Notes: generated from the sequence alone by a model not told the origin. DNA of 64,000 bases from CAYMZZ01 sp044463125 (GCA_044463125.1 JBIQMS010000025.1:4688-68687); one strand, 5' to 3'; positions 24,215-34,799 are shown, numbered from the stretch's first letter. Numbers and translations: made by a program.

Positions 24215-27200
24215 ATGCTACCCATTCGTTTCACCGCCATTCGAGTCCTGGGAACTAGCCAGCAGGAAGCTTTTGAAGAGCTGGTCTGCCAGCTAGCGCG
24301 CAATGAAAAGATCCTCAAAGCCAGGCAATTTACCCGCAAAGGAAAGCCTGATGCCGGCGTGGAATGCATTTGGGAGATGACAGACAAATCCGAATGGGGC
24401 TGGCAGGCAAAATATTTCACTCAGGCCCTCGGCGATACCCAATGGCGCGAGCTGGATCAATCGGTCAAAACTGCTATAGATAAGCATCCCAAATTAAAAC
24501 AATACTATATCGCTATCCCGGTGGATCGATCAGACGCCAGAATAGCAGGCAAAAAATCCATGCTTGAAAAATGGAATGAACGTGTGCTGAAATGGAAAGC
24601 CCTGGCGAAAAGCAAAGGAAGAAACGTGCAATTCCATTATTGGGGGCATTCCGAACTGGTACAAGCGCTGTCCCGGAAAGAAAATGAAGGTCTCACCTAT
24701 TTTTGGTTCAATGAAACGGAATTCACCGACCATTGGTTTACCGATAATATTGCCTCGGCTACCAATATCCTGTTGAACAAACGGTATACTCCTGATTTGA
24801 ACTTTGAATTGGAAATTGCTAAAGTCTTCGATGGTTTTACAAGAGATCACAAATTCAAAGCGCAGCTGGATAGTTACTTCGAAAAGGTTTTCGAAAAATA
24901 CAGGTGGACGCATCATCACCTGGAAGATCATAAAACAAAAACGGCTGTCCGGCAAATAATAACGCGGACGGGACATTTAAAAGACTTTTGTAACAGCTTG
25001 CATGTGGAAGGCGTAGCTCCACTGGACTTTGCCCGCCTGGAAGCACTGATCAACCAGGTCCAGCAGCCATGCCAACATTACCTTCAGCAATTAGTAACGC
25101 TGCAACGAAAAGAAGTAGCGGCCAATCCTGAAAAATACCGGCTTTCCGTAGAACCTTATAGCGGTGACATCCATGATCTGCGCAAATACAGTTATGCACT
25201 GGAGGAGCTTTTCGAGTATTTACAAACGATCACCTGTCACCTGGTCAACTCACCATACCTGATTGTGACCGGTAAAGCAGGAATGGGAAAATCCCATTTG
25301 CTGGCCGATATTATTAGTAACCGCCTAGCTGGAGGGTACTTCAGCCTATTTTTATTAGGACAGCATTTTACCAGTGACGATCCGCCCTGGTCTCAAATTC
25401 TGGATAAGCAACTTCGTATCCCGGTCAATGAGCATGTTTTCCTCGGCGCACTGAATGCCAAAGCACAGGGGGTCCGCAAAAGAATTGTCATTTTTATTGA
25501 TGCCCTCAATGAAGGAAATGGAAAAAATATTTGGCCGGATCACCTGAAAAATCTCCTGGTCGCGGTCAAACGATATGAGTGGCTGGGGCTAGTCGTTTCC
25601 ATCCGCTCATCGTATGAAAAATTAATTGCACCGCAGGATACTATATCAGAAGAGGAGATGCCCCGATTACTTCACCAGGGCTTTACCGGGAAGGAATATG
25701 AAGCCACACGCCGGTTCTTTAACGTCTATGACATCGAACAGCCTCCGTTGCCGTTGCTGGAACCGGAATTTCAAAATCCGCTCTTCCTTCGATTTCTTTG
25801 TGAGGGATTGCACAATGAACATATCCGCAAATTGCCCGATGGCTTTTGGGGAATCAGCAAAGTGCTTGATTTTTTTATCAGCAGCATTAATAAAAAACTT
25901 TCCCAGCCAGATCAATTCGATTATGCCTCTTCCATCAATGTCGTGAAAAAAGCCGTGGACGAAATCTTGGCATGGAAGGTTACAAATGGAAAACGTTATA
26001 TACCCTACGAGGAAGCGCACGTGATCGCCCAGGAGACTTTTAGAAAATATTGCACTAAAGGAAGCAATTACTTAGATATACTGATCTCTGAAGGTTTGTT
26101 CAGCGAAGATATTTTTTATGACCCAGGAAGCGCCGGTTACCAGAAGGGTATTTATTTGGCCTATGAGCGTTTCGAGGATAATTTATATGCGGCAGCGCTG
26201 ATAGAAAAATATATCGATAGCACCGCCCCGGAAAAAGCATTCCAGGCAGGACCTTTATTTGAGCTCACCCGAACCCAGCAACATTGCTCCATGAACCAGG
26301 GTTTGCTGGAAGCTCTGTCAATCCAACTTCCGGAAAAATGCGGGAAAGAGTTGTATGAGCTCGCTGTTCATGCCGAAGGATTTTATCCCGTCGTAGATGC
26401 CTTTGTCGAAAGCATACCCTGGCGGAAAACTAATACTTTCTCCGACAAATTGCTCGACTATATTAATAAGCGGGTACTACGATTTCAAGGAACGCATGAT
26501 AAATTCTGGGATACGCTCATCGCGATTTCCATTCGCCCCGGTCATTACTTGAACGCGGAGTTCCTCCATCAGCATCTGAGCCGCTTGCCATTGGGTGACC
26601 GCGACGCTTTCTGGACAATCTACATCCATAATAAATATGATCACCCTTCTCCGGTAAAACGGATCATTGACTGGTATTGGTCCGACGAAGACATGTCCTT
26701 TGTTTCGGGCGAAGTGGTAAGACTTACTGCTATTACGCTCGGCTGGTTTTTTACAAGCTGTAACCGGACGTTGCGAGATGCCGCGACAAAAGCACTCGTC
26801 CGGCTTTGGCAGGACAATATCTCGGTAATAAAACCGGTCCTGGAACTTTTTATGCAGTGCAATGATCCCTATGTGATAGAACGGTTATACGCCGCAGCCT
26901 ATGGGGCGGTTCTCCGCAGCAATGGTCATGACGGGCTATCCGAACTATGCGAACACATTTATGAAACACTGTTTAATAAAGAAAAAGTTTACCCGCACAT
27001 CCTGCTCAGAGACTATGCGAGAGGTATTAATGAATTTGCGCTTGCTAAAAAGATAATGTTAAGTTTTCCCATCGAGAAGGTTCGGCCGCCGTACAAAAGC
27101 GATTGCCCTACAACGTTCCCCACCAATACCGAAATTGACCGGAAATACACTGTCCGGTATAACAGTAAGAAATTTAAATCTTATCACAGCGGCCCGAATG

Positions 27201-28468
27201 CCATCGTTTCCTCTATGGCTACCGAACACGGACGGGGAGGCGGCTACGGTGATTTTGGGCGCTACACCTTTCAGCGTGGACTGGATGATTTTGAGGTTAA
27301 TCCTAATAAATGGAGCAACTGGGCCATACAGCGGATTTTCGAGTTGGGTTATGATGGAAAGAAACATGGTGAATTTGATAGTGAGGCCTATCATCGCAGT
27401 AATCTGTCACGTGGCGAACGGATCGGAAAGAAATACCAGTGGATGGTTTTTTACGAGGTGATGGCCAGAGTGGCCGACAATTTTGCGATGTTCGACAGAT
27501 CCCGGTGGGACAAGAAGACGAAAGCAGTTTACGATGGGCCCTGGTCGCCCTATGTGCGGGATATCGATCCGACTATTCTTATCAAAAAAACAAAAGCCGA
27601 AAAACATGTTTCGAATACCAATCATTGGTGGTTTGCCCAGCCGTATGCGCCCTGGGATAAAAACAATAAGGACTGGATGGCATCAAAAAATGATTTCCCT
27701 GATGTAACGAAATTAATTCAGGTAAAAGATGAACATAAGGAAGATTGGCTTGTACTGGAAATGCATCCTGACTGGCAGGCGCCTAAAGAATGGGGACAGG
27801 ATCATTGGAATTCATCCAGTAAAAGACTTTGGTATCAACTGAGCAGCTTTTTTGTGAAAGCTGAAGATCTCAAACAATTTATCACATGGGGATTGCAAAA
27901 GAATTTCTTTGGGAGCCGGTTGCCCAAATCAGGTAACCGGTACGAAGTGTTTTACCGGGAGTGTTATTGGTCGGCCGCCTACCGTTTTTTTCAAAATCCC
28001 TACTATGAAGGAGATGGGTTCAGGACATACTACGATGAAAAGCTGAGAAAAGAAATAGGCAAACTGGATATCACTTCCAATTATTATTATTGGGAAGAAG
28101 AATTTGACAGTTCTAAAGAAGAACCCATCGGTATCATGAAACCGTCGGCAGCATTGTGGAATGGACTGGGTTTGAAGCAGGGAGCGAAAGAGGGGGATTA
28201 CGTCGATCAGCAAGGAAAACTGGTCGCTTTTGATCCTTCTGTTTCTTTTCACAGTCTTTCTTGTCTGGTAATCCGGAAAGATACATTGGTGAAATACCTT
28301 CAGGATAACAAATTGGCTATATTTTGGACAGTCCTCGGCGAGAAACAAATATTGGGTAACCATACGGATCGGTTTAAGGAAAATGCAATCAATGGCTTTT
28401 TCTATCTGGACAAAAAAAATAAACTCGCAGGCAATTTAAAACAAGGAATCTCCCGTCGAGGGAATTAA
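24215..28468 (+). CDS. Avs4-like antiviral STAND ATPase with N-terminal Mrr-like nuclease domain, 1,417 aa
   Basis: Known Avs proteins sense phage proteins and then activate a nuclease. Residues about 1-170 look like a PD-(D/E)xK/Mrr fold: GKPDAGVECIW with Asp46 and GWQAKYF with Gln64-x-Lys66. A STAND/NACHT-type NTPase follows: Walker A TGKAGMGKSHLL at 353-360 and Walker B IVIFIDALNEG near 425-434. The remaining 950 residues are helical repeats, then an Avs4-resembling end with KPSAALWNGLGL, FDPSVSFHSLSCLVI and FWTVLGEKQILG. The single-gene layout and nuclease type fit AVAST type 4. Start ATG 24215 is supported by the promoter. Type assignment is from memory of family features, not a search. 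Confidence 0.75.
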   Translation: MLPIRFTAIRVLGTSQQEAFEELVCQLARNEKILKARQFTRKGKPDAGVECIWEMTDKSEWGWQAKYFTQALGDTQWRELDQSVKTAIDKHPKLKQYYIAIPVDRSDARIAGKKSMLEKWNERVLKWKALAKSKGRNVQFHYWGHSELVQALSRKENEGLTYFWFNETEFTDHWFTDNIASATNILLNKRYTPDLNFELEIAKVFDGFTRDHKFKAQLDSYFEKVFEKYRWTHHHLEDHKTKTAVRQIITRTGHLKDFCNSLHVEGVAPLDFARLEALINQVQQPCQHYLQQLVTLQRKEVAANPEKYRLSVEPYSGDIHDLRKYSYALEELFEYLQTITCHLVNSPYLIVTGKAGMGKSHLLADIISNRLAGGYFSLFLLGQHFTSDDPPWSQILDKQLRIPVNEHVFLGALNAKAQGVRKRIVIFIDALNEGNGKNIWPDHLKNLLVAVKRYEWLGLVVSIRSSYEKLIAPQDTISEEEMPRLLHQGFTGKEYEATRRFFNVYDIEQPPLPLLEPEFQNPLFLRFLCEGLHNEHIRKLPDGFWGISKVLDFFISSINKKLSQPDQFDYASSINVVKKAVDEILAWKVTNGKRYIPYEEAHVIAQETFRKYCTKGSNYLDILISEGLFSEDIFYDPGSAGYQKGIYLAYERFEDNLYAAALIEKYIDSTAPEKAFQAGPLFELTRTQQHCSMNQGLLEALSIQLPEKCGKELYELAVHAEGFYPVVDAFVESIPWRKTNTFSDKLLDYINKRVLRFQGTHDKFWDTLIAISIRPGHYLNAEFLHQHLSRLPLGDRDAFWTIYIHNKYDHPSPVKRIIDWYWSDEDMSFVSGEVVRLTAITLGWFFTSCNRTLRDAATKALVRLWQDNISVIKPVLELFMQCNDPYVIERLYAAAYGAVLRSNGHDGLSELCEHIYETLFNKEKVYPHILLRDYARGINEFALAKKIMLSFPIEKVRPPYKSDCPTTFPTNTEIDRKYTVRYNSKKFKSYHSGPNAIVSSMATEHGRGGGYGDFGRYTFQRGLDDFEVNPNKWSNWAIQRIFELGYDGKKHGEFDSEAYHRSNLSRGERIGKKYQWMVFYEVMARVADNFAMFDRSRWDKKTKAVYDGPWSPYVRDIDPTILIKKTKAEKHVSNTNHWWFAQPYAPWDKNNKDWMASKNDFPDVTKLIQVKDEHKEDWLVLEMHPDWQAPKEWGQDHWNSSSKRLWYQLSSFFVKAEDLKQFITWGLQKNFFGSRLPKSGNRYEVFYRECYWSAAYRFFQNPYYEGDGFRTYYDEKLRKEIGKLDITSNYYYWEEEFDSSKEEPIGIMKPSAALWNGLGLKQGAKEGDYVDQQGKLVAFDPSVSFHSLSCLVIRKDTLVKYLQDNKLAIFWTVLGEKQILGNHTDRFKENAINGFFYLDKKNKLAGNLKQGISRRGN

Positions 28469-28852
28469 CACTTATCAGGCGTAGCACGTAAATTTAGCTT
28501 ACATGAACGATCCTGTCAAACATCATTATGTCCCGGAAGTACTCGACAATATGCAGTGGCACCTCCATGACAACCTGGAATATTACTCCTCCTTTGAATA
28601 TCTACGAGTCTTGCTTGGCAAAGGTCGTTATTGACTACAACTTAAAAGGAACAAAATCATAGGAATTGTTACCTATATTCTATAGCAATTATTGTCCAAA
28701 TTCGCAGAAAGTAATCGAAGCATAGGTAAAGTAATTTCATAACGAAATTTGGTAATTTTAAAGGTTAACAATGGTTATGATGCAAAGCTTCAATATAGAA
28801 AAACATCAGGTAATAATCTGATTATCAATAATTTTTACAACAATTGAATCGA
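28469..28852. other. 384-bp gap between the two STAND genes
   Basis: Apart from the short frame at 28503-28634, the stretch is A/T-rich and has an 8-bp inverted pair TTACCTAT / ATAGGTAA about 45 bases apart. No clear TAnnTTTG promoter was seen for the following gene, and no terminator for the preceding one. Confidence 0.35.
28503..28634 (+). pseudogene. Possible 43-residue remnant of a DUF4238-like gene
   Basis: A short frame codes MNDPVKHHYVPEVLDNMQWH and ends LRVLLGKGRY. The KHHYVP opening resembles the start of DUF4238 proteins, which are frequent in defence regions and have about 250-350 residues. If so, everything after the first 15-20 residues is lost or replaced. It may instead be a chance ORF. 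Confidence 0.3.
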
Positions 28853-31800
28853 ATGGCTGAGAAAGGAACTGTATTTCAAACAGGAGGTGGAGGAGTTAAC
28901 TTTGAGCAATTTATTCAAGCTTCTTTCCTTGTGACATTACTGGTAAAAGGAAATGCACCGGCGCTTCCATCCAATGAAGTATCCGAAATTGTTTTGCAGG
29001 CATCCAATCGTGGATGGGCAACCGATGATCTCCTTGTAACCGCTAACTCTAAACAGCATCAGCATAAACTCCTTATTCAGGCAAAGCATAATCTTACATT
29101 TTCTTCTGATAATACAGTTTTCAAGGAAGTCATCACTGCCTTTTGGAAAGATTTTAATAACCCTCACTTTAATAAAACTCGTGACCGGCTTATAATCGCC
29201 AAATCGCGCCTGAACAATATTGAGCGAAATCATATCAAAACACTATTGAATTATGCCAAAACCCACAACAGCGAGAGTGATTTTTTATCTGAAGTAAATC
29301 GGATAAAGTCAAAGAAAGAGAAACTGGATATGTTTCGCCAGGTGATACAGGCAGCAAACGATTCCACCCCTGTCAACGATGTTGACCTCTGGCAATTTTG
29401 CAGGGTTGTCGATATTCTTGGGTATGATTTTTTGAATGAAGGAAGCGTTGATGAAACTTATTTTTTGAACCTGATAAAGCTGGGCAGAAATCCTTCGTCC
29501 ACAATTTCAGAAAAAGATATCTGGAATGCGGTGATAGCCGTGGTCGCAAAATCAAATCCATCGGGAGCAAGTTTTGATTGTCATTCGCCGCAATTAGCTG
29601 AATTATACAGCGATTTCGATACTGCTAAAACAAACCATGCTTATAAAGCTGTAACCAAATTAAAAGAAGATAGCGAAGCTGTTCTGTTGCCGCTCAAACC
29701 TACAATCGGTTCTGATCTGCATTCTCTTCATATTAACCGTCCGGCTTTACTGGAAAACATTACTGCCACAATGTTTATCCATCCCCTCACCATTATTACT
29801 GGTAAGCCAGGAGTCGGTAAATCTGTTGCGGTTAAACAGTGTCTTGCTGCTGATCGTTCGACTCTTGCGTCTTTTGTATTCAGGGCGGACCAGTTTAACC
29901 AACCCCATCTCTCTAATGTAATGAGTGCGTTGGGTATCACGGATTCTCTGTCTGATATTTTTTCCTGTTTGGCGTTACAACCTGACAAGATCATTTTTAT
30001 TGACAGTCTGGAAAAATTGCTGGAGAATGCAGATCCGGATAGCGCATTTAAGCAACTGCTTGGCTTCGCTGAAAAGCACAACATCAAAATTGTCTGCACC
30101 TCACGCACCTATGCAGTCGAACTGCTTGTTCAGAAATTCGGGATCGATACGCAAACCTTAAAAGTAATACAGGTACCCGTGTTGACAGAGGAAGAGCTTA
30201 ATAAAGCAGTATCTCATTTCCCCGTCCTTGCCGCGGCGTTAAAAAATAATAACATTCGGTCTTTATTATCAAGTCCCAAATACTTGGACTTTACGATAAG
30301 AGCAATCGGGTTACATCATGAGGATTTTTCTGGATCGACCCTTGCTGAGTTTAAAGAAAAACTATGGACTTCCCTTGTCTGTAATGCGGCTTACAGGGTT
30401 GGTGGCTTACCCGCCAAACGGGAAAAAGCATTTTTAGAAATTGCTGTCAACAGAGCCAGGGAAATGGTACTGTTTGCAAAACCTGTGAACGGAGATGCAG
30501 AAGCAATTGACCAGTTGGAGAATGACGACATCATTTTTCAGGAAGATACTAAACGAAAGTATGCTCCTTCTCATGATATTCTGGAAGATTGGGCGCTCAC
30601 CAGGTTTGTATCTAGTAGCTTTGATGACCATACTGATTTCAACAGCTTTTTTAAAACAATAGGAAATGAACCTGCAATAAGGCGGGCATTTCGATTATGG
30701 GTCGAGGATCAATTAACAGAAGGAATGGACAAAATGGTTCCGCTTATCAAAGCCTGTTTGTCCGATTCCACTATTGAAGGCTATTGGTCTGATGAATTAT
30801 TGGTGGCCGTTTTTAAATCGGATAACTGCGCTCCATTTTTTTCAATTTTTGAAACCACGCTGCTGGAAAATAAAGCTGTACTCCTGAACAGGTGTATGCA
30901 CATCATCAAGACGACTTGCCGGGAAGCCAATTATGAGGTCAGTGAACAACCCGTCCTGATGCCAGTTGGTTCCGGATGGGAACAAATGTTGCTCTTTATT
31001 CAAAAGCATATTGCTGTATTGAATCACCTCCGCGCGGCTATCATGAAATTTCTATATGATTGGGATTATCGACTTATTTTTCTATACCCAAGAGACAAAC
31101 CGGAGCTGGAAGCCGCCAAAGAGATCATTTTGTTTTATATCAATCAGGCCGAAAAGAAAAGCCAGTTCTGGGACAACCACAACAATGCCGACAATAAGAA
31201 GCTACTGGTCACGATGCTTTTTAACCTGGCCATGATTTCTAAAGACGAGATTACAGATCTTGTCCACCGTAGCCTTTCCAAAATCGAACGACACAGCAGC
31301 TTCCATAGTGATAAGATTTATGATCTCGTTTTAAAGAAGCTTTGTTATGGCCCTGCCAAACACCAGATGGCCTATGTCTTACCAGATCTGATTTTGGAGG
31401 CCCTGATAAAGCAATGGAAGTATGTGCCCCCAAAACCAAGAAATGATGAAGAAAATATTATGTTTAAGTCCTTTCGTAGTTCTATCAGTAAAGAGCATTG
31501 CTGGGGTATCAACAGCACATTTGGATTTAATCCCTCCGGCATCTATAAAACTCCTGTTTACACAATTTCAATGTTCCATCCTTTTAAAGCGATCAACTTT
31601 ATAACAGCATTCATTAATTATAGTGTTGATCACTATGTGAAGGCTGATTGCGATTATAAACACGAGGTAACTGAAATTGAAATTACCATGCCAGATGGAA
31701 CAAAAGTGAAACAATGGGCCGGCTGGGAACTATGGGTAGCTTACAGAGGTATCAGTGTTACCGATTACTTACTGGAGAGCCTGCTGATGACGCTTGAAAA

Positions 31801-33910
31801 AATACTGCTGGATATGGCGGCGGATGGCTCTTCAGCCAATAAGGATGCTCTGAAATTTTCGTTTGACTACATATTACGCAATAGTAATAGTGTGATGACA
31901 ACCGGAGTCCTCGCTAGCGTAACGATGGCTTATCCAAAGGCAGTAGGAGATTCGTTTTTACCTTTGTTGTCAATAAAGGAAATGTATCATTGGGATTACC
32001 AACGTGCCACGAGGGAACACAGCACGTTTGCTTTCTATGATGAAGAGATTCCTGGTGCGCAGCAAATAAGGATTAATTCCAACAAATTACTGCACCGAAC
32101 ACGCTACCACGATGGTTTTGGTGGTTTTCTGATCGATTACCAGTTTACGATCAAAACTTTCAATGATCCTTTGTTTGCAATACTCGACAAACTGTGGGGC
32201 GAATTACAGGAGAATGACATTATATGGAAAAAGAAACTTCATGAGATCGATAGCCGGAAATGGGTGGTAACCGATCATCAGCCCGAAACAGGACAGTTTC
32301 AAATTCAACCTGGGTATGATGAAGAAGTGGCGGCATTTATTGACACCGGCAAACCGGAGATGGATGCTGTCAATACTGCGGCCTCGCATTCACAGGTACT
32401 CGCCAAAGTATTTGATGGTACTGAACTGCTTAATTATGAAAAATGGGTGGAGTATTACACTTATTACACTACGCTTGAAAAATTTGATACCCGCTTTGAT
32501 AAGCCAGTAACATTTGCTGTCATTGGAATCAGGGATTTTTCCGAGCAGCTTACCGACGATCAAAAAAGCTGGTGTGTACAGCACATCGCAATTACCATCG
32601 GTTATATCCTGGGTGGTTTAAGAAATTATGATTTTAACCAACCTGCCCTGTACAACTATATGGAGCAGGATATAGCACTCAAATCACTTCATCTCTTGCT
32701 TCCCACTGTTACTGACACAGAAGATGTGCTGGAGCTTACTTTTTTAGCGGGCTACGTACTGGCATCCCCTTTTCATGAACACGACAGGGAAAAGCTGAAT
32801 GCTTATTTCAGGAACGTGTTTGCTGCTGTTCATCCTGAAATCTTTCACAAACTATGGTCGATGCTCGTGCAATTAGCGGTATTCAAAAAAAAGAACCCCT
32901 ACTTCTATGATGATCCGGATGGAAACCGTTTTGAAAAATCCCGCACCAAGGAATTTAAGTTTATTGAAAGGCTTTGTAAGAGTTCCAGTATAAAGAAAAC
33001 TGATAGCAATAAACTTTCCTTCGATACATCTGAGGGATACATCTTGCTAAATGCACTGCTTATTATCCCTACTGGCGTTGAACGGGATGAGTATAAAATA
33101 TATTTGCTTCGTTTTCTGGAACTGATTGCCATTGACCTACCCCTCGATACCGATCATAGTTTTGGCCCACGAAGGAGTGGAAAACAAATACACCATGAGG
33201 GGGTCTTTGCCATTGAGAAATACATTGCCGAAGTACTACTTCACACGGATATCTTATTTGCCAAACAGTTACTAGATGGGCTCGTATCTGTTTCCAAAGC
33301 CACCTCTAGCAGCCATTATCACCATAATGACCCCATTGAGTTTGTCCTCCGTACACTTGATAATGTCATATACAAAGTCGATGATGCTGTTCGCTCAGGT
33401 AAAGATCCTGGCAAACAAAGTATACTGATAGAAAGATTCTGGATATTATGGGAATACCTTGCATCCACCATCCAGCTAAAAGAAGCGCCCTATTTCGCCA
33501 GGGTTTTGCTACTTAATACAGAGTATTCATGGTCAATGGAATTCAGGGATTCTGACATATTGAAAGGGAAAAGTGAAAAATATCATCAGCTATTACAGTT
33601 TATCGGACCTCCGGGAATCTCCTCGGCGATTAAAATACTTTCCACTATTGGAAATACTGAATTTTTACCATCCGGTATTTCCTGGATAGTGTCACTATTA
33701 AAAAAGGATATTAGGCAATTGGAAGAAATTAGTGTGAAGCACCTTAATCAGTTTATCAAGCTGCTGTATGTAGATCATATTGCAACCATAAAAAAAGACC
33801 AGCGGTTGATTACCGATTTTTTGTGGTTACTGGATAAACAAATCGAAAAGGGAAATTCTACTGCTTACCTGTATCGCGAGAATGTAATTGTATATAAAAA
33901 GTATAATTAA
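28853..33910 (+). CDS. Giant STAND-type ATPase with N-terminal nuclease-like domain, 1,685 aa, probable defence sensor
   Basis: The N-terminus (GGGGVNFEQFIQASFLVTLL) leads to a restriction-endonuclease-like motif: ATDDLL (Asp58/59) and LLIQAKHN (Gln76-x-Lys78), as in Cap4/DUF4297-type or related PD-(D/E)xK effectors. A P-loop STAND module has Walker A ITGKPGVGKSVAVKQ (317-324) and Walker B DKIIFIDSLEKLL (380-388), plus an SRTYAVELL sensor-like element. About 1,200 residues of helical and aromatic-rich sequence follow, as in proteins that recognise a phage component. The size and architecture resemble Avs proteins, but I cannot place it in Avs1-5. ATG 28853 is preferred to the TTG nine bases upstream. 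Confidence 0.7.
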   Translation: MAEKGTVFQTGGGGVNFEQFIQASFLVTLLVKGNAPALPSNEVSEIVLQASNRGWATDDLLVTANSKQHQHKLLIQAKHNLTFSSDNTVFKEVITAFWKDFNNPHFNKTRDRLIIAKSRLNNIERNHIKTLLNYAKTHNSESDFLSEVNRIKSKKEKLDMFRQVIQAANDSTPVNDVDLWQFCRVVDILGYDFLNEGSVDETYFLNLIKLGRNPSSTISEKDIWNAVIAVVAKSNPSGASFDCHSPQLAELYSDFDTAKTNHAYKAVTKLKEDSEAVLLPLKPTIGSDLHSLHINRPALLENITATMFIHPLTIITGKPGVGKSVAVKQCLAADRSTLASFVFRADQFNQPHLSNVMSALGITDSLSDIFSCLALQPDKIIFIDSLEKLLENADPDSAFKQLLGFAEKHNIKIVCTSRTYAVELLVQKFGIDTQTLKVIQVPVLTEEELNKAVSHFPVLAAALKNNNIRSLLSSPKYLDFTIRAIGLHHEDFSGSTLAEFKEKLWTSLVCNAAYRVGGLPAKREKAFLEIAVNRAREMVLFAKPVNGDAEAIDQLENDDIIFQEDTKRKYAPSHDILEDWALTRFVSSSFDDHTDFNSFFKTIGNEPAIRRAFRLWVEDQLTEGMDKMVPLIKACLSDSTIEGYWSDELLVAVFKSDNCAPFFSIFETTLLENKAVLLNRCMHIIKTTCREANYEVSEQPVLMPVGSGWEQMLLFIQKHIAVLNHLRAAIMKFLYDWDYRLIFLYPRDKPELEAAKEIILFYINQAEKKSQFWDNHNNADNKKLLVTMLFNLAMISKDEITDLVHRSLSKIERHSSFHSDKIYDLVLKKLCYGPAKHQMAYVLPDLILEALIKQWKYVPPKPRNDEENIMFKSFRSSISKEHCWGINSTFGFNPSGIYKTPVYTISMFHPFKAINFITAFINYSVDHYVKADCDYKHEVTEIEITMPDGTKVKQWAGWELWVAYRGISVTDYLLESLLMTLEKILLDMAADGSSANKDALKFSFDYILRNSNSVMTTGVLASVTMAYPKAVGDSFLPLLSIKEMYHWDYQRATREHSTFAFYDEEIPGAQQIRINSNKLLHRTRYHDGFGGFLIDYQFTIKTFNDPLFAILDKLWGELQENDIIWKKKLHEIDSRKWVVTDHQPETGQFQIQPGYDEEVAAFIDTGKPEMDAVNTAASHSQVLAKVFDGTELLNYEKWVEYYTYYTTLEKFDTRFDKPVTFAVIGIRDFSEQLTDDQKSWCVQHIAITIGYILGGLRNYDFNQPALYNYMEQDIALKSLHLLLPTVTDTEDVLELTFLAGYVLASPFHEHDREKLNAYFRNVFAAVHPEIFHKLWSMLVQLAVFKKKNPYFYDDPDGNRFEKSRTKEFKFIERLCKSSSIKKTDSNKLSFDTSEGYILLNALLIIPTGVERDEYKIYLLRFLELIAIDLPLDTDHSFGPRRSGKQIHHEGVFAIEKYIAEVLLHTDILFAKQLLDGLVSVSKATSSSHYHHNDPIEFVLRTLDNVIYKVDDAVRSGKDPGKQSILIERFWILWEYLASTIQLKEAPYFARVLLLNTEYSWSMEFRDSDILKGKSEKYHQLLQFIGPPGISSAIKILSTIGNTEFLPSGISWIVSLLKKDIRQLEEISVKHLNQFIKLLYVDHIATIKKDQRLITDFLWLLDKQIEKGNSTAYLYRENVIVYKKYN

Positions 33911-34004
33911 GTCAGCTAGTTCATTGTTTATCGAAAAGCAGGCTGTGCTGAAGGAGTTAAGCGACTACTGTACCTCGTTGATGAATTATCATAATTAATA
34001 AACC

Positions 34005-34784
34005 ATGTCGAAAAAAAATGCTGCCAACAAAAAGACAAGAACCTCCATTCCACAACGAACTAAGCTCATGGCGGAACTATTACAGGAAGTAAATTCACGG
34101 TGCCCTTTTTGTTCTTCTCTGGATGTCGGTGTATTCCATCTCCATCACATCGATGAAGATCCGTCGCATCACGACAAAAACAATTTACTGTCCGTTTGCC
34201 CGACCTGCCATGCAAAAATTGACAAGAAGGATATCACGATGGAAATGGTAAGAGCCGCCAAGATCAGTGCCCTGAACCGTCACGTTAAAATTGAATTTGT
34301 ATCCGCTGTTATCGCAGAAGAACAGTGCCGCTGGTACCAGGAAAAAGAACATTGCTTTTATAAAGGAGATAGTAATAAACCTGAAATACCGGTGATAAGT
34401 TTTACGCTGATCAATCATTTTCCGAATACAGTTGTTTTGAAAACAATCCGGATGTATGTAAAGCATTTACCCAGTGGGTTAAGTGGCATACCGCAGGCCG
34501 CCGCATTGAACAGTGTATTTAAATACAGACTTTACATGAAAAAGCTGGGGGAAAATATTTATCCGTTGCAACAGCCTTTGCAGATACCGGCGGAAGTGGC
34601 CGCCAAATTTGATGCAGAAGTATATAGTAAAATGGTGGGGGACATTGACATTGCACCAATAGGTCGCTATGTCTTATATTTTACATTTGATTTCAGCGGC
34701 GGAATTTCACTTACCATTCCACCTGTCTTTTTAAATTGCTGCGGAGAGAATGAACCTTTGACGATCTGGAGAAATATTGGTTAA
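34005..34784 (+). CDS. HNH-motif protein, first gene of a three-gene putative defence operon, 259 aa
   Basis: An N-terminal zinc-finger HNH fold: CPFCSSLDVG (Cys33, Cys36), FHLHHIDEDPSHHDKNNLLS (His47/48, Asn59/60) and VCPTCHAKID (Cys65, Cys68, His69). These are the metal and catalytic residues of HNH endonucleases. Residues about 110-259 form an unrecognised, mostly beta domain (IPVISFTLINHFPNTVVLKT ... YVLYFTFDFSGGISLTIPPV) that may sense a ligand or bind a partner. It lies 15 bp before the AbiV-like gene. DNA cleavage is inferred from motif alone. Confidence 0.8.
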   Translation: MSKKNAANKKTRTSIPQRTKLMAELLQEVNSRCPFCSSLDVGVFHLHHIDEDPSHHDKNNLLSVCPTCHAKIDKKDITMEMVRAAKISALNRHVKIEFVSAVIAEEQCRWYQEKEHCFYKGDSNKPEIPVISFTLINHFPNTVVLKTIRMYVKHLPSGLSGIPQAAALNSVFKYRLYMKKLGENIYPLQQPLQIPAEVAAKFDAEVYSKMVGDIDIAPIGRYVLYFTFDFSGGISLTIPPVFLNCCGENEPLTIWRNIG

Positions 34785-34799
34785 AAGGACAATAAACTT

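Noticed and set aside
24164..28468. TTG start 17 codons upstream of the Avs4-like ATG
   Set aside because: The TAnnTTTG promoter box at 24187-24194 would then be inside the gene; ATG 24215 fits the promoter.
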